DNA from: a virus
Strand: one strand, 5' to 3'
DNA: 20,531 bases
IMG/VR virus record: IMGVR_UViG_3300027659_000271
Span: 1-20,531 of that record
This document shows positions 1 to 8,953 of this stretch, piece by piece. Below the pieces are notes generated by a model, which made no database searches, was not told the DNA's origin, and was given only the letters and a program-made list of their open reading frames with translations. The translations under genes and the position numbers were made by a program. Numbering within the stretch: position 1 is the first letter of the stretch; the number at the start of each line of letters is the position of its first letter.

Positions 1-1360
1 AAAATGATCTTTCAAGCCTTTCAGCCAACTCAATTGGGTTCACGCTGACAACGGAGTCGGCTTCTTGATAAAAAGAGTCATAAACGTCCTTTTTAGCTTG
101 TTCCGCAACAGCCTTGCCCTTTCCAAGTGATTCTTGCAAGTATAGTGCCGCAGCACCCTCATCAATTTTCGGCTTATACATTTGCCGTTGCATTTCCTCG
201 CTTGCGCTTCTCTTTAACGTTTCGGCAGTAGCACTATCTGAAATTGCGACTTGTTTTAGATAAAGATCGTTATCGGCTTTTACCGCTTTCACTGTCTGCT
301 CATAAAGACTATCTGGAAGTGCTTGCCTTGAAACGCTATCATCCATAAATGTGGCAAGCCGTTTTGCTCCAAAAGCTAAGTCTTGACCAATTTTGGAATT
401 TGGCAGGTTTTGGGCGGCACGAAGCATTTTCTCTTGGCTTTCGACGCTCCCACTTGCAAATCGAGCCAAACTTGTTGGATATCCTTCCTTGGCAAGAAAC
501 TCACCAGCTTCGTTGATTAACTTTGTTCTTTCTGAAACAGCACCCTTCCTCATTGTTGCTACGTCACGAAGAAGCGCACCACCAATTTTAGTGATACCAT
601 ATTCAATTGGAAGTCCAATCATTGCCTCTGTTGATCGACGCATAATAGAATTGCCAAACCCTTCTCCAGCACCCATCACGGCCTTTACAAGCGAGTCCTG
701 AAGCGTTCCAGCAGCGGCATACCCAGCAGCACTTCCTATTGCCGTGCCAGCTGGAGTCTTAGACAATCCGGCTCCACCAATGCCACCAGCAATAGAACCG
801 ATCATTGGCCCAACCTCACCAAGAATGTCAATAAAATCTTTTGATGTCATATCATAACGATCAACTGGAAACCAACTGCTTCCATCATTAATAAACCTTA
901 CTGGCTTACCCATGACATTCATCGTCTTTACATTCTGACCACCATACTTTTCTTTGAGATACTCATCTTTGGAAGGGTCGGTCAAGAATGCAAGATTCTT
1001 TCGATCTTCCCATCCAAGTTCTGACTGCATGTTTACTGGTTGCCCAATAACTGCGGATAACCCCTTAGCCAGTTTGTTGTCAATGCCCTCAGAGGTCGTC
1101 AATGGAGCTTCCATTGGATCTTTTTCACTTAAGAATGATCCATCAGCAAGTTTTCTTACAATGTTTTCTTTTTGATTGCCAATCATAAGATCGGCCTCGC
1201 TTACCAAATCAACATACTGCTGCGCTTTTTGTGTTGCTTTGGCTGCACCAAGTTGGTCGCCAGAATCAAATAATGATTGCGCTTGCTTACTTAGCAGTTC
1301 AAATTCCAAAGTGGCTTGTTGTTTTTGACCCTCAAGTTCAGAGATTAGTTTGATTGACAT
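1..1360 (-). CDS. Large virion-associated protein, partial (C-terminus outside window)
   Basis: An open frame starts at the ATG at 1360 (MSIKLISELE...) and stays open to the left edge, so about 453 residues are visible and the C-terminus is missing. The first 60 residues are rich in Gln, Glu, Leu and Ala and look helical. Residues about 179-224 form a Gly/Ala-rich weakly hydrophobic stretch (GSIAGGIGGAG and following), as seen in phage internal or ejection proteins that enter membranes. The rest alternates charged helices. It is the most distal visible gene of the leftward virion operon, 10 nt after the stop of the lysozyme-domain gene. No Shine-Dalgarno is visible; the upstream bases are AATCGAATTAAC. 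The role as an internal/ejection protein is inferred from position and composition; a tape-measure-like or other structural role is also possible. Confidence 0.8.
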   Translation of the reverse strand, partial: MSIKLISELEGQKQQATLEFELLSKQAQSLFDSGDQLGAAKATQKAQQYVDLVSEADLMIGNQKENIVRKLADGSFLSEKDPMEAPLTTSEGIDNKLAKGLSAVIGQPVNMQSELGWEDRKNLAFLTDPSKDEYLKEKYGGQNVKTMNVMGKPVRFINDGSSWFPVDRYDMTSKDFIDILGEVGPMIGSIAGGIGGAGLSKTPAGTAIGSAAGYAAAGTLQDSLVKAVMGAGEGFGNSIMRRSTEAMIGLPIEYGITKIGGALLRDVATMRKGAVSERTKLINEAGEFLAKEGYPTSLARFASGSVESQEKMLRAAQNLPNSKIGQDLAFGAKRLATFMDDSVSRQALPDSLYEQTVKAVKADNDLYLKQVAISDSATAETLKRSASEEMQRQMYKPKIDEGAAALYLQESLGKGKAVAEQAKKDVYDSFYQEADSVVSVNPIELAERLERSF

Positions 1361-1370
1361 GTTAATTCGA

Positions 1371-3203
1371 TTACTGATTGACCTTCAATGCGTCAAGTCT
1401 ATTCTGCAAAGATTGAGCTTCAGGACTAAGTTGACTCTGTTTTTCCTTATCAAACCTCAAAAGGCTTGGATTGTATTTGGTCCAGTCATCTCCCGGCCCG
1501 CCAGTTCCAGTATCTGCAATCCCAAGAATTGATCGTGTTTGTTTATATTCCTTTAGGTAATCGTCAAATACCGGCTTGGAGATCTTCCCATCATTAAACA
1601 ATTTTACCACTTCTTCAGGAGTTCCGTTAACGGATTCAAACTGATTCAATGCTGTTTTTTGCACGTTGGAAACAAGATCATTAGGATTCATGCCAACTTC
1701 CATTTTGCCAAACCTGTTTTCAAACTTGGGCCATTCTTTTTCAGTAATGGTTCCACCTGCTGATCCAGTTGGAGAAGATGCTCGCATTTTCCCGATCTCT
1801 TCTTTGGATGTCTGAACTCTGATGGTTTCCAAGTCCGAGGCAATTCGACCAGATTCTCCGGCAGGCAAAACTTGGCCTAACGTTTGCTGACCTCTTGCGA
1901 TTAACGGGTTTGAGGAAAGAACAGACTGAATTTCAGGGATTATTTTTGAAGCCGATCCAATAATTGCTCTTGACCTTTCAAATGACTGTTCTTTTTGCGC
2001 AGCTTCCGCCTTCTCAGTCTTTGATCCACCTCCACCACGCACAATCCTCATTCCCCCTCCCGGAATAGTTTCGATTGTTTCTCCAGCTTGCCCACCAATA
2101 TCTGCCCCACTAACCATAAAACTGCCATCAGCAAGAGGCCTTGCATTAACCTTAAATCCTTGAACCGCAAGACTTTGAACTTGTTCGGCGGTCATCGGGG
2201 TTTCTTGTTTTTCTGTTTTTGTTGGCTTGAATCCGATGGGGATCTTAGTTGGAGTCAAGAACAAAGCCGCTTCGACACCTCTTCGCTTAACTAGTCCGGG
2301 AAGTTCTTCTCCTCCAGCCTTAGTATATTCCTGCATTTTAGAGACTAATTCTTCTGGCTTATCACCAAACCTTGCGATCAAATCAGCCCCTCGGCCTGTG
2401 TTAAAATCAAACGAGGTGAGAGCGTTAAATTGATTTTCATTCAGCTTTACTCCTTTTAATTTAGCTGCCTCTTCGATTCTTTTCGCGTGACCTGAAAGTT
2501 CAGTGTTCAGCCTATCTGTTGCTTGCGCTTCAGTTAGGACCTCTCCTTCTTTACCCTTTGTCCCATACCCAACGCTTGTTTGCTTGTAATCTCCGTAAGC
2601 ATTTGGATTGAATCCCTCAAATCCTTTCACAAGATCCACAAGTCCAGTTCCTTGCGAGACTCCTGCAACCTGAATTGGTTCAAGCACTCCGGTTCGTGGA
2701 TTAGTCCTCATTTGCACCGTTCCTCCGGGAACGTTAACATCAGTAATCGTTCCGGGCTTGTTTGCCTCGGCTTGCAACTCAGCTATTCTTGCGGCAGTTG
2801 CTTGTTTGTATCGTTCCTTCTCAATATCCATCTCATTAGCTTTCATTCCGAAATTCAGAACATTGCTAATGGAGTTCGATGCTTGTTGAGCATAAGCGGC
2901 AGCTTCAACAGGAGATACGTTTGGATCGTTAATCTTTTCCAAATAAGGTGTCAGGCTTGATTCAACGTCAATGCCAAGGCTTTTGCCCATCTTAATTGCG
3001 CTCTCGATGCCAGTAACAGTCGCCTTGATGCCAGCGTCTAGTTTTTTGCGTTCCTCCTTTGCCTCTCCGTATTTCTGGATGCTGCTTCCAATCTGGCCTC
3101 CGAGATTAGCCATACCTTGCGCTTGTATTTCAGCGGCGCGGGTAAATCCTGAGTAATCCTGAACGAACAGGCGCGGGTCAACGGTTGATCCTAGTAGTGC
3201 CAT
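1371..3203 (-). CDS. Internal virion protein with embedded GH24 lysozyme domain
   Basis: A 610-aa protein. I place the start at the ATG at 3203 (MALLGSTVDP), 11 nt after the upstream stop; an in-frame start farther upstream would overlap the previous gene. Residues 1-150 are helical and Gln/Ala/Lys rich. Residues about 186-320 match T4/lambdoid-type phage lysozyme (GH24): catalytic Glu196 in GFEGF, Asp205 nine residues later as in T4 lysozyme Glu11/Asp20, then TSVGYG (209-214) at the place of the catalytic Thr, LNENQFNALTSFDFNTG (254-270) and LVKRRGVEAALF (304-315). The C-terminal 290 residues are low-complexity and helical, with a Gly-rich linker at 382-394. Position among virion genes suggests a structural, cell-wall-opening lysozyme used at infection rather than the endolysin. 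The enzymatic family is clear; the virion location is inferred. Confidence 0.88.
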   Translation of the reverse strand: MALLGSTVDPRLFVQDYSGFTRAAEIQAQGMANLGGQIGSSIQKYGEAKEERKKLDAGIKATVTGIESAIKMGKSLGIDVESSLTPYLEKINDPNVSPVEAAAYAQQASNSISNVLNFGMKANEMDIEKERYKQATAARIAELQAEANKPGTITDVNVPGGTVQMRTNPRTGVLEPIQVAGVSQGTGLVDLVKGFEGFNPNAYGDYKQTSVGYGTKGKEGEVLTEAQATDRLNTELSGHAKRIEEAAKLKGVKLNENQFNALTSFDFNTGRGADLIARFGDKPEELVSKMQEYTKAGGEELPGLVKRRGVEAALFLTPTKIPIGFKPTKTEKQETPMTAEQVQSLAVQGFKVNARPLADGSFMVSGADIGGQAGETIETIPGGGMRIVRGGGGSKTEKAEAAQKEQSFERSRAIIGSASKIIPEIQSVLSSNPLIARGQQTLGQVLPAGESGRIASDLETIRVQTSKEEIGKMRASSPTGSAGGTITEKEWPKFENRFGKMEVGMNPNDLVSNVQKTALNQFESVNGTPEEVVKLFNDGKISKPVFDDYLKEYKQTRSILGIADTGTGGPGDDWTKYNPSLLRFDKEKQSQLSPEAQSLQNRLDALKVNQ

Positions 3204-3214
3204 GTTATTAATTA

Positions 3215-4069
3215 TTAAGGTTTGGGCGCAAATACTTTCATTGCTGATCCGCCAATTTCCCCAACCGCGCCCCACATAGCCGCACTATGAGCTGCTTGAG
3301 CTTGCGCGTTTGCCATTTGAGCTTGAAGTTGATTTTGCCTTTGCGCCGCGCCAAGGTTAAGTCCCGTGTCTGGGTTGATTAAGCCCGGAGTTCCACGACC
3401 AATCTGCCCCATGCCCATTCCAAGCATTTGTTGCCCAGATTGATACGAAAGCGGTTGTTGACTCAGTAGAGCAAGCCCCGGCTGCGTGTAGAATCCTTGA
3501 GCAGCGTTATATGACTGATTGGCAGCTTGGGCGGCTTCTGCGCGTTTGCGGGCCATGACATTCTCACGTCCCATTGCTTCACTGACAATGCCTAGGTTGC
3601 CACCAAGTCGTCCAGATGCTTGGAAGCCTTCACGCGCTTGTTGTTCGTATCCTCGACGTTCTTGTGGGCTAACGCCCTGAGCTGCCGCTCTTGCTCGTTC
3701 TGCCTCAGTAGCAAATCCCTGAACCGCTGCCGCCTGTTCTGGCGAAAGACCCTCCATAACGCCACGGGTAAGCGGTGCTTGGCCAGCCATTTGTCCTAGT
3801 TCACCTTCACGCGCTGCACCTAGTTGTTGTCCAGCTTCTTGCGATGCCATCCGGCTAAGTCCAAATAAGCCTTCTTGACCGCCGACACCTCCTAAGAAGC
3901 TGGAAATATCTCCAAGGTTAAGCCCTTGGAACTCTGGACGGAATTGCTTTTCAAATCCAAGGACTTGCGGAAGCGCACCACCATAAGCCGATACGAATTT
4001 TCCAATGTCCGCACCGTAATCTGCCTTTGGTGCTTTGACCGTTTTAGGTTTATTGAATAGACTGCCCAT
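3215..4069 (-). CDS. Ala/Gln/Gly-rich internal virion-like protein
   Basis: A 284-aa protein starting MGSLFNKPKTVKAPK, a short basic N-terminus often seen in podovirus internal proteins. The body is very rich in Ala, Gln and Gly, with few Cys or His, and contains long predicted helices (residues about 75-200) and a Gln/Ala segment near 241-262. No enzyme motif is visible. It sits 4 nt after the 107-aa gene and 11 nt before the lysozyme-domain gene, in the same leftward operon. Composition and position resemble the small internal/ejection proteins encoded next to virion lysozymes in T7-like phages. That assignment is inference; there is no diagnostic motif. The start at 4069 is preceded by an A-rich AAATAAAATC rather than a Shine-Dalgarno. 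Confidence 0.78.
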   Translation of the reverse strand: MGSLFNKPKTVKAPKADYGADIGKFVSAYGGALPQVLGFEKQFRPEFQGLNLGDISSFLGGVGGQEGLFGLSRMASQEAGQQLGAAREGELGQMAGQAPLTRGVMEGLSPEQAAAVQGFATEAERARAAAQGVSPQERRGYEQQAREGFQASGRLGGNLGIVSEAMGRENVMARKRAEAAQAANQSYNAAQGFYTQPGLALLSQQPLSYQSGQQMLGMGMGQIGRGTPGLINPDTGLNLGAAQRQNQLQAQMANAQAQAAHSAAMWGAVGEIGGSAMKVFAPKP

Positions 4070-4073
4070 GATT

Positions 4074-4397
4074 TTATTTAAGTTTCGAGTAAAATTGTTG
4101 CATGTTATACGTCCTCACTCTAGGTGAATTCTTAAATTCACGCTGGAATGCGATGTATTCAAAGTCATCGCGGAACTTTCCAAGAACTTTCTGCATGTCA
4201 CCAACGCATATGGTGAAAAAGAGTGTGTTGGAATGGTGAATTTCACAGGCTTGCTCTGGGGACTCTTCTTGCGAGTAGAAGCACATAGCAAAACTATCGG
4301 CATCAGAAACGACAACGCCAAAGCATAAGTGCCAATACAAAAGTTTGTGAAAGTCTTCGCCATATATTTCTGTAGCTTTAGCTAGGTGCTTGTTCAT
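4074..4397 (-). CDS. Hypothetical protein in virion operon (107 aa)
   Basis: A 107-aa protein (MNKHLAKATEIYGEDFHKLL...). Its ATG overlaps the TGA of the fibre-like gene by 4 nt (ATGA, 4394-4397), so translation is probably coupled. It is a mixed alpha/beta, soluble-looking protein with four Cys, a conserved-looking WHLCFGVVVSDADSFAMCFY segment (22-41) and aromatic residues through the C-terminus. I do not recognise the family. In T7-like phages a small internal protein (gp13) precedes the large ejection proteins, and this gene has a comparable place between fibre and internal-protein genes; this is positional analogy only, since no sequence similarity can be claimed by eye. Confidence 0.75.
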   Translation of the reverse strand: MNKHLAKATEIYGEDFHKLLYWHLCFGVVVSDADSFAMCFYSQEESPEQACEIHHSNTLFFTICVGDMQKVLGKFRDDFEYIAFQREFKNSPRVRTYNMQQFYSKLK

Positions 4398-5107
4398 GCA
4401 AGCGTTCCAAAAACCACAAAGTCAATTGCTCTGCTGGAAGATTCTGATAAATGGTTAATCCTGAACTTCGTTGTTGTTTTTCCGTAGGCCATCGGGTTAT
4501 CACTAATGCTAGGTCCCGAAGCTCCAGAAATAGTGGTTTGGCACAATACAGTATATTCAGCACTTAACATCGCAGAAATGAACGTGATTTCTGTATTGGT
4601 TGAATCAATGCGAGTTGCCGACGCATTATAAGATCCAGAAAGCGTTCTTGCAGTTGTTGCTATCGTAAAGCTTCCATAAGCCTTTGCTGCTGGTGGCGAT
4701 TGCTTGACGTTGTCCGCAGTAACCAACTTCGACGCCGTTTCCGCTTTTACTTCAGCCACCGTGCCAACTGCTGCGGTGGCTAACTTGGGGAACGTTACCG
4801 AAAGATCGTTGATTTTACCAGTTGTTACGCCCAAATCAGCAATCTTTCCAGTCGTCACGTTTAGATCCGCTATCTTTGCTGTTGTTACGTTCGCGTCCAG
4901 AATCGCTGTTGTGGTAACTGCATTTGCAGCCAACTCGTTTGCTTTAATCCCTCCGGCTGCAACGGAAAGTTTGCCAGCAGAAACAGCAAGAGTAGTTCCA
5001 ATAATAGCAGTAGGCGTAACCGTGCTTTGATCGAGGATGTTGTTCATCCTTGTGCTAGTGATTACGTCAGTAGCCGTGAAGGTGTAAGTAGTATCAATCG
5101 CGCCCAT
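4394..5107 (-). CDS. Tail-fibre-like protein with ten-residue repeats
   Basis: A 237-aa protein beginning MGAIDTTYTFTATDVITSTRMNNIL. Residues about 62-111 hold five tandem ten-residue repeats of the type xxVTTxKIAD (NAVTTTAILD, ANVTTAKIAD, LNVTTGKIAD, LGVTTGKIND, LSVTFPKLAT). Such VTTAKIAD repeats are typical of trimeric phage fibre shafts. A beta-rich C-terminal domain of about 95 residues follows, rich in Ser and Thr, which would be the distal head or receptor-contact part. It starts 3 nt after the 920-aa gene stop, with AAAGATAAAGT before the ATG. The fibre call rests on the repeats and position. The protein is short for a complete fibre, so it may be one part of a multi-protein fibre or a short spike. 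Confidence 0.82.
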   Translation of the reverse strand: MGAIDTTYTFTATDVITSTRMNNILDQSTVTPTAIIGTTLAVSAGKLSVAAGGIKANELAANAVTTTAILDANVTTAKIADLNVTTGKIADLGVTTGKINDLSVTFPKLATAAVGTVAEVKAETASKLVTADNVKQSPPAAKAYGSFTIATTARTLSGSYNASATRIDSTNTEITFISAMLSAEYTVLCQTTISGASGPSISDNPMAYGKTTTKFRINHLSESSSRAIDFVVFGTLA

Positions 5108-5110
5108 ACT

Positions 5111-7873
5111 TTATCTTTGTGAAATGATTTGTCTATTGGTGACAGAACCAGCCACCTTGATAGAATTGATCTTTGGTGATCCAACGGTTCTTGTCAAGAT
5201 CATTGTTCCCGTAAATCCCCTGATACCACCAAGGCGACACCTAATGCTTGCTGTTTCCGCCTCATTTGGAGTATCTGGAGACGGACCCAAAATTACTCCA
5301 CCAAGGAATTTTGTGGTGGTTCCAATCTCTTGAACAGATTTACGAAGACCCGTCGTCTTGTCTATAATTTGCTCGTAAGTGTCTGGATCTTCCGTAGTAA
5401 AGAAAATATTATATTCTCCATTTTCACCGGGAAGATTCTGAATGTTGATCTGCGCGTCCGTAAATCTTTTGCGCTCCATTGTGGTAAGGTCATATCCCCT
5501 AGTAATAAGAGAAGCACTAATTGACGGGGACACAACAGCCGTAGAGTTATCCACGTTTAACGTGTCATTGGAGCTTTCAGACGCTTCGATTTGGTGCAAT
5601 CCACCATTGGAGGTTACCGCATAGATGTCATTCCTTTCGCTTGCGCTGCCGATTACGAAGTCTTTAATCAAGAATCGAGAATCACCAAAGGTATCCAGCG
5701 ACTCCCACCCTTTGTTTAGGAAGTTATACACCAAGATTGCGTTGTTGCCGTAAGAATCACCAGCCCCCGGCACAGAATCAAGTGGAACAGCAAGATAATA
5801 CCTGTTCTCAAACAGGACACCTACTGCCCTGTCTGAGTAATCAGCGTTTATCCGGTCAATGTATGGCTGAATGTTCTTAGACAGTGGCTCTTCAGTCCCC
5901 CGCAGGTTGTAGTCGTTGAGGAATTCAACCCCATACACACCATCGTCAGACAAGAACAGCATGGCATTGCCGCGCATCACCACGGACTTGCGGGCTAGGC
6001 ATCCAATCTCAGAGGTGAGTTCCTTAACGGTAACGTCCAGAAGGCTTCCAAGCGTCCCTTTGACAAGATGAAGGCTATTCCTATTCAAGACAACCAATCC
6101 ATCATCATAAAACCCGTGCATCCCCACCACATAGTCAGCAGTTCCACCACTGACACGGAATTGGTTCTCGATTTGGTCGAACGTAGTAGTATCTAGAATG
6201 TCAGACACTGAAATCTCATCAGTGATCTTACGGCTAGTGTATGTTGGCGTGTCAAATGTTCCAGACTGATCGTAGTAAAACGGAACCCACAATCTACGCT
6301 GAAAGTGTACCCCCCAAGGTGCGCCGGGTTGGTGCATGAACCCACCACCGACGCTGAATCTGCCTCCAAATTCAAATGTGTTACCAGTAGTATTTACGTT
6401 GTAATTGCCTACAGGTGCGTACCACTTAATAGTTGTCGTTGTTGCTTCCGTGACTTGGTATTCTTTGCCGACCATTTCGGCAAAATCAACGGTTGTTGCT
6501 TGGCGAACAATAATGACATCACCCGCTTTAATCGTGGTATTTCCAGCTACAGTAGCAGTTACTACGCCGGTTGCAACGTCCACGTCTCTTTCTGTAATAT
6601 TAAATGTCTGAGGCTGGGTGTAAGCCCCGCCCGGAGACAAAGTAAACCCATCCGTAGTTGTTGCACTTGCAACTCCAAATGAATCAACTGTTTGACTCGT
6701 CGTAAACGTGTAAGTAAATTGATCCTGTGTCGATACGGCCAACACAGTAAAGACTCCGTTTGCGGGAACCAATGTAGCATGAGTAAGTCCAGCGATTGTG
6801 ATTGATGTTCCAACTACCAACCCATGTTCGAGGACATTCATTGTGACAGTGGTTCCTGATTGAGAGGCGGATAGCACTGGCCGTCCATTTGGATACCACT
6901 CAAGTGCTTGTTTCCCATCACGGAACAACATTACCTTGTCGAACAACTGGATCATGTCAGTGTCGCTACCAAGGGCTTCTCCAGCAGGATACGGAATGTC
7001 GGTAATTGCATACCCATCCAAGTCGATCTTCTTAGCGACGGTATCCAGTGCAATAATAACATACTCCTTGTTGCTGTCATTTGGATCGCTGAACAAGCAG
7101 GATGCACGGACGTTGGCAGCCGCATCGTTGTTGATCGGAGCCTGAGACAACGTGCCAGCACCTGAAACCGACGTGGTTGAGGACGTAACCGGAAATGTCA
7201 TGGTTGTTGCAGAGAGGTAGGTCAAAAGCCTAAGTCCATTAGGATTGGTTCCTCCAAAAGTCAATCCAGCGATTAGCCCATACCCAACGCTATCAATAGC
7301 AAACCCATGCCCAGCCGCAATCGTGATTGTAACGATGCTTGTGGCGACATTGATAGAGGACGATGTAATTGCCTTTGAGGTGGACGTAATAACCTCAGAG
7401 ATTGGTGTAGCAGCAGAAACAGTGTATGTTCCAGATCCACCAACAAGTAAATACTTTATTGTAGATCCTGTTGTTCCAGTGGTCGCAATAAATATACCGT
7501 TGGGATCGCTTCCCGTTGTGTAGCCGATACCAGCAATGTTTAGCGTTGCTCCCACAGCAAGCCCATGAGCAGAAAATGTTGTCAATGTGACAACCCCAGC
7601 AGATACGGAGGCGGCAGTAATTCTGACACTCGTTCCAGTAAGCAGGAAGGGCAGCTGCAATGGAGAACCTCCCGTAGTCAACGCCCCAGTCCTACTTACC
7701 ACGTTCTTCCGTGGCTTCCAGTATCCCTCCATGCGCCCATTCAACGACTCCCTCACCTCCCCCTCTTGGAGTTGGTTAAGCTGAAGCCTCTGGTTCACGC
7801 GATCAAAGAAACGATCAGCAACCTCGCCAATCGCAGAATCCATCGCGCTACCACTCTGGGCAAACTGGGACAT
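5111..7873 (-). CDS. Large tail hub/nozzle-like protein with inserted beta modules
   Basis: A 920-aa protein, the largest complete gene here. The N-terminal 75 residues (Asp/Arg/Gln rich, with LQEGEVRESLNGRMEGYWKP) resemble the start of podovirus tail nozzle or hub proteins. Four related beta modules can be seen: residues about 84-146, 168-230, 333-392 and 424-487. Modules 1-3 share a GHGL/AHGL/EHGL-type turn, a G-I-N/A-G strand and an NG-x-F/L motif. Between and after them lie blade-like segments (SNKEYVIIALD, 267-277; IQLFDKVMLFRDG, 308-320; RRLWVPFYYD, 526-535; DDGLVVLNRNSLHLVKG, 590-606) suggesting a beta-propeller interrupted by the modules. It starts in a TAATG overlap with the 86-aa gene. 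Nozzle/hub is inferred by layout; a receptor-binding or head-tail stabilising role is possible. Confidence 0.83.
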   Translation of the reverse strand: MSQFAQSGSAMDSAIGEVADRFFDRVNQRLQLNQLQEGEVRESLNGRMEGYWKPRKNVVSRTGALTTGGSPLQLPFLLTGTSVRITAASVSAGVVTLTTFSAHGLAVGATLNIAGIGYTTGSDPNGIFIATTGTTGSTIKYLLVGGSGTYTVSAATPISEVITSTSKAITSSSINVATSIVTITIAAGHGFAIDSVGYGLIAGLTFGGTNPNGLRLLTYLSATTMTFPVTSSTTSVSGAGTLSQAPINNDAAANVRASCLFSDPNDSNKEYVIIALDTVAKKIDLDGYAITDIPYPAGEALGSDTDMIQLFDKVMLFRDGKQALEWYPNGRPVLSASQSGTTVTMNVLEHGLVVGTSITIAGLTHATLVPANGVFTVLAVSTQDQFTYTFTTSQTVDSFGVASATTTDGFTLSPGGAYTQPQTFNITERDVDVATGVVTATVAGNTTIKAGDVIIVRQATTVDFAEMVGKEYQVTEATTTTIKWYAPVGNYNVNTTGNTFEFGGRFSVGGGFMHQPGAPWGVHFQRRLWVPFYYDQSGTFDTPTYTSRKITDEISVSDILDTTTFDQIENQFRVSGGTADYVVGMHGFYDDGLVVLNRNSLHLVKGTLGSLLDVTVKELTSEIGCLARKSVVMRGNAMLFLSDDGVYGVEFLNDYNLRGTEEPLSKNIQPYIDRINADYSDRAVGVLFENRYYLAVPLDSVPGAGDSYGNNAILVYNFLNKGWESLDTFGDSRFLIKDFVIGSASERNDIYAVTSNGGLHQIEASESSNDTLNVDNSTAVVSPSISASLITRGYDLTTMERKRFTDAQINIQNLPGENGEYNIFFTTEDPDTYEQIIDKTTGLRKSVQEIGTTTKFLGGVILGPSPDTPNEAETASIRCRLGGIRGFTGTMILTRTVGSPKINSIKVAGSVTNRQIISQR

Positions 7874-8133
7874 TAGGCGTAGTAAACGATCGCCACACCG
7901 GATGTCAGAATCACTTGGCTGAAGTTGCCCCCGATACCCAACCCAGCAGGAAGGGTGATCGTCTGCAACCTAGACGCTCCAGAAACATTGCCAGAGGCAC
8001 TAGCCACGGTCGACAACACAGCATCATTCACCACTTGAATCCAACGGATGTTTCCAGTGTATGTAGTTGCAGCAGACGAAAGCACAATGCTTCCATTTTG
8101 GCCTTGCAGGTCGTAACTTACGGGACTAGACAT
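7873..8133 (-). CDS. Small beta-rich virion-type protein (86 aa)
   Basis: An 86-aa protein (MSSPVSYDLQGQNGSIVLSS...) made of short beta strands with Ser/Thr/Gly/Ala turns and only two charged residues in the last 60. It ends in a VILTSGVAIVYYA strand. Proteins of this size and pattern (short strands, a LPAGLGIGGNF-type turn, hydrophobic C-terminal strand) are common in phage structural operons and are often annotated as hypothetical or decoration proteins. Its TAA shares one base with the ATG of the 920-aa gene (TAATG), indicating coupling. The mRNA before its ATG is AT-rich (TTTAATATATT) with no Shine-Dalgarno. Virion membership is inferred from position and fold-type; no specific function is visible. 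Confidence 0.75.
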   Translation of the reverse strand: MSSPVSYDLQGQNGSIVLSSAATTYTGNIRWIQVVNDAVLSTVASASGNVSGASRLQTITLPAGLGIGGNFSQVILTSGVAIVYYA

Positions 8134-8202
8134 AATATATTAAAGTATCACCAACGCAACACGCACCGGCTCACACGCAAACTACCACAGATCAACAACG
8201 TG

Positions 8203-8949
8203 TCAAGCGTGTTCATTGGAAGCAGCACCAATCCTAGCTTTGGAAATCTCCATGTATTCCTCATCGCGCTCGATGCCTATAAACCGCCTCCTAGTATTCA
8301 CGCACGCAACCCCAGTAGTTCCGCTACCCATGGTATTGTCCAGAACTGTTTCCCCTTCGTTGGTGTAGGTGCGTATAAGATATTCCATCAGGGCTACGGG
8401 TTTTTGGGTGGGGTGAACATATTTACCGTCACTCTGTTTGCTATAAACTAATATGCTCTGTGGATTTTTATCGTTATAGATTCGCGTAATTCCATCATTA
8501 TATTTTAATGGTGAACTATCTGAAGATGATACAACTTTACCTTTAACTGGCTTATCTCGCTTTTCTTTTTGTGGATTCCAATTTGGAGTTCCATCGCAAA
8601 AAACACTTACTAATTCATGTCTTTTCATTGGCACATACTTTGCAATCTGAAAACCAGAAGGACGAACTTTGTCCCAAACCCAGTCATATTTAAATTGCTT
8701 TAAGTTACTAACTCTTAATAAAGAACTAAAAGGTTCGCTTCCAAATAGCACAATAGCCCCGTTCTTTTTAATTATTCTTTTATACTGATCCCACAGAGGC
8801 TCGAATGGTATCACCGTATCCCACTTGCAGGCCGTCGTGCCGTAGGGCAAATCGCATAGCACCATATCTACGCTTCTATCTGGAATCTCTTTCATGCGAT
8901 CCAACGTGTCACCAAGCATCAACCACGGATCACTTGAAGTCTCAGTCAT
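8203..8949 (-). CDS. Orphan DNA methyltransferase (beta-class N6-adenine/N4-cytosine)
   Basis: A 248-aa enzyme that would transfer a methyl group from S-adenosylmethionine to an exocyclic amino group in DNA. Catalytic motif IV DLPYG is at residues 33-37; HPTQKP at 179-184 precedes the SAM-binding motif I VLDNTMGSGTTG (202-213). Motif IV before motif I is the beta-class order. I choose the ATG at 8949 because AGGAGG lies 4 nt upstream (8954-8959); an in-frame GTG at 8973 would extend it by 8 residues. No endonuclease gene is adjacent, so it is probably an orphan enzyme for self-protection against restriction or for gene control. The middle of the gene (8440-8800), covering the likely target-recognition part, is visibly AT-richer than both ends, suggesting exchange of that segment. 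Target sequence is unknown. Confidence 0.93.
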   Translation of the reverse strand: MTETSSDPWLMLGDTLDRMKEIPDRSVDMVLCDLPYGTTACKWDTVIPFEPLWDQYKRIIKKNGAIVLFGSEPFSSLLRVSNLKQFKYDWVWDKVRPSGFQIAKYVPMKRHELVSVFCDGTPNWNPQKEKRDKPVKGKVVSSSDSSPLKYNDGITRIYNDKNPQSILVYSKQSDGKYVHPTQKPVALMEYLIRTYTNEGETVLDNTMGSGTTGVACVNTRRRFIGIERDEEYMEISKARIGAASNEHA

Positions 8950-8953
8950 GCAC

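Noticed and set aside
5546-5556. TTATCCACG, one mismatch from a DnaA box
   Set aside because: Single isolated site inside the large tail gene; one near-match is expected by chance.
8196-8208. TTGACA on the minus strand (8206-8201) as a late promoter; shares GCTTGACACGTT with the early promoter
   Set aside because: No acceptable -10 box at 16-18 bp, and the sequence overlaps the methyltransferase stop codon. A shared 12-mer can occur by chance in a window of this size.
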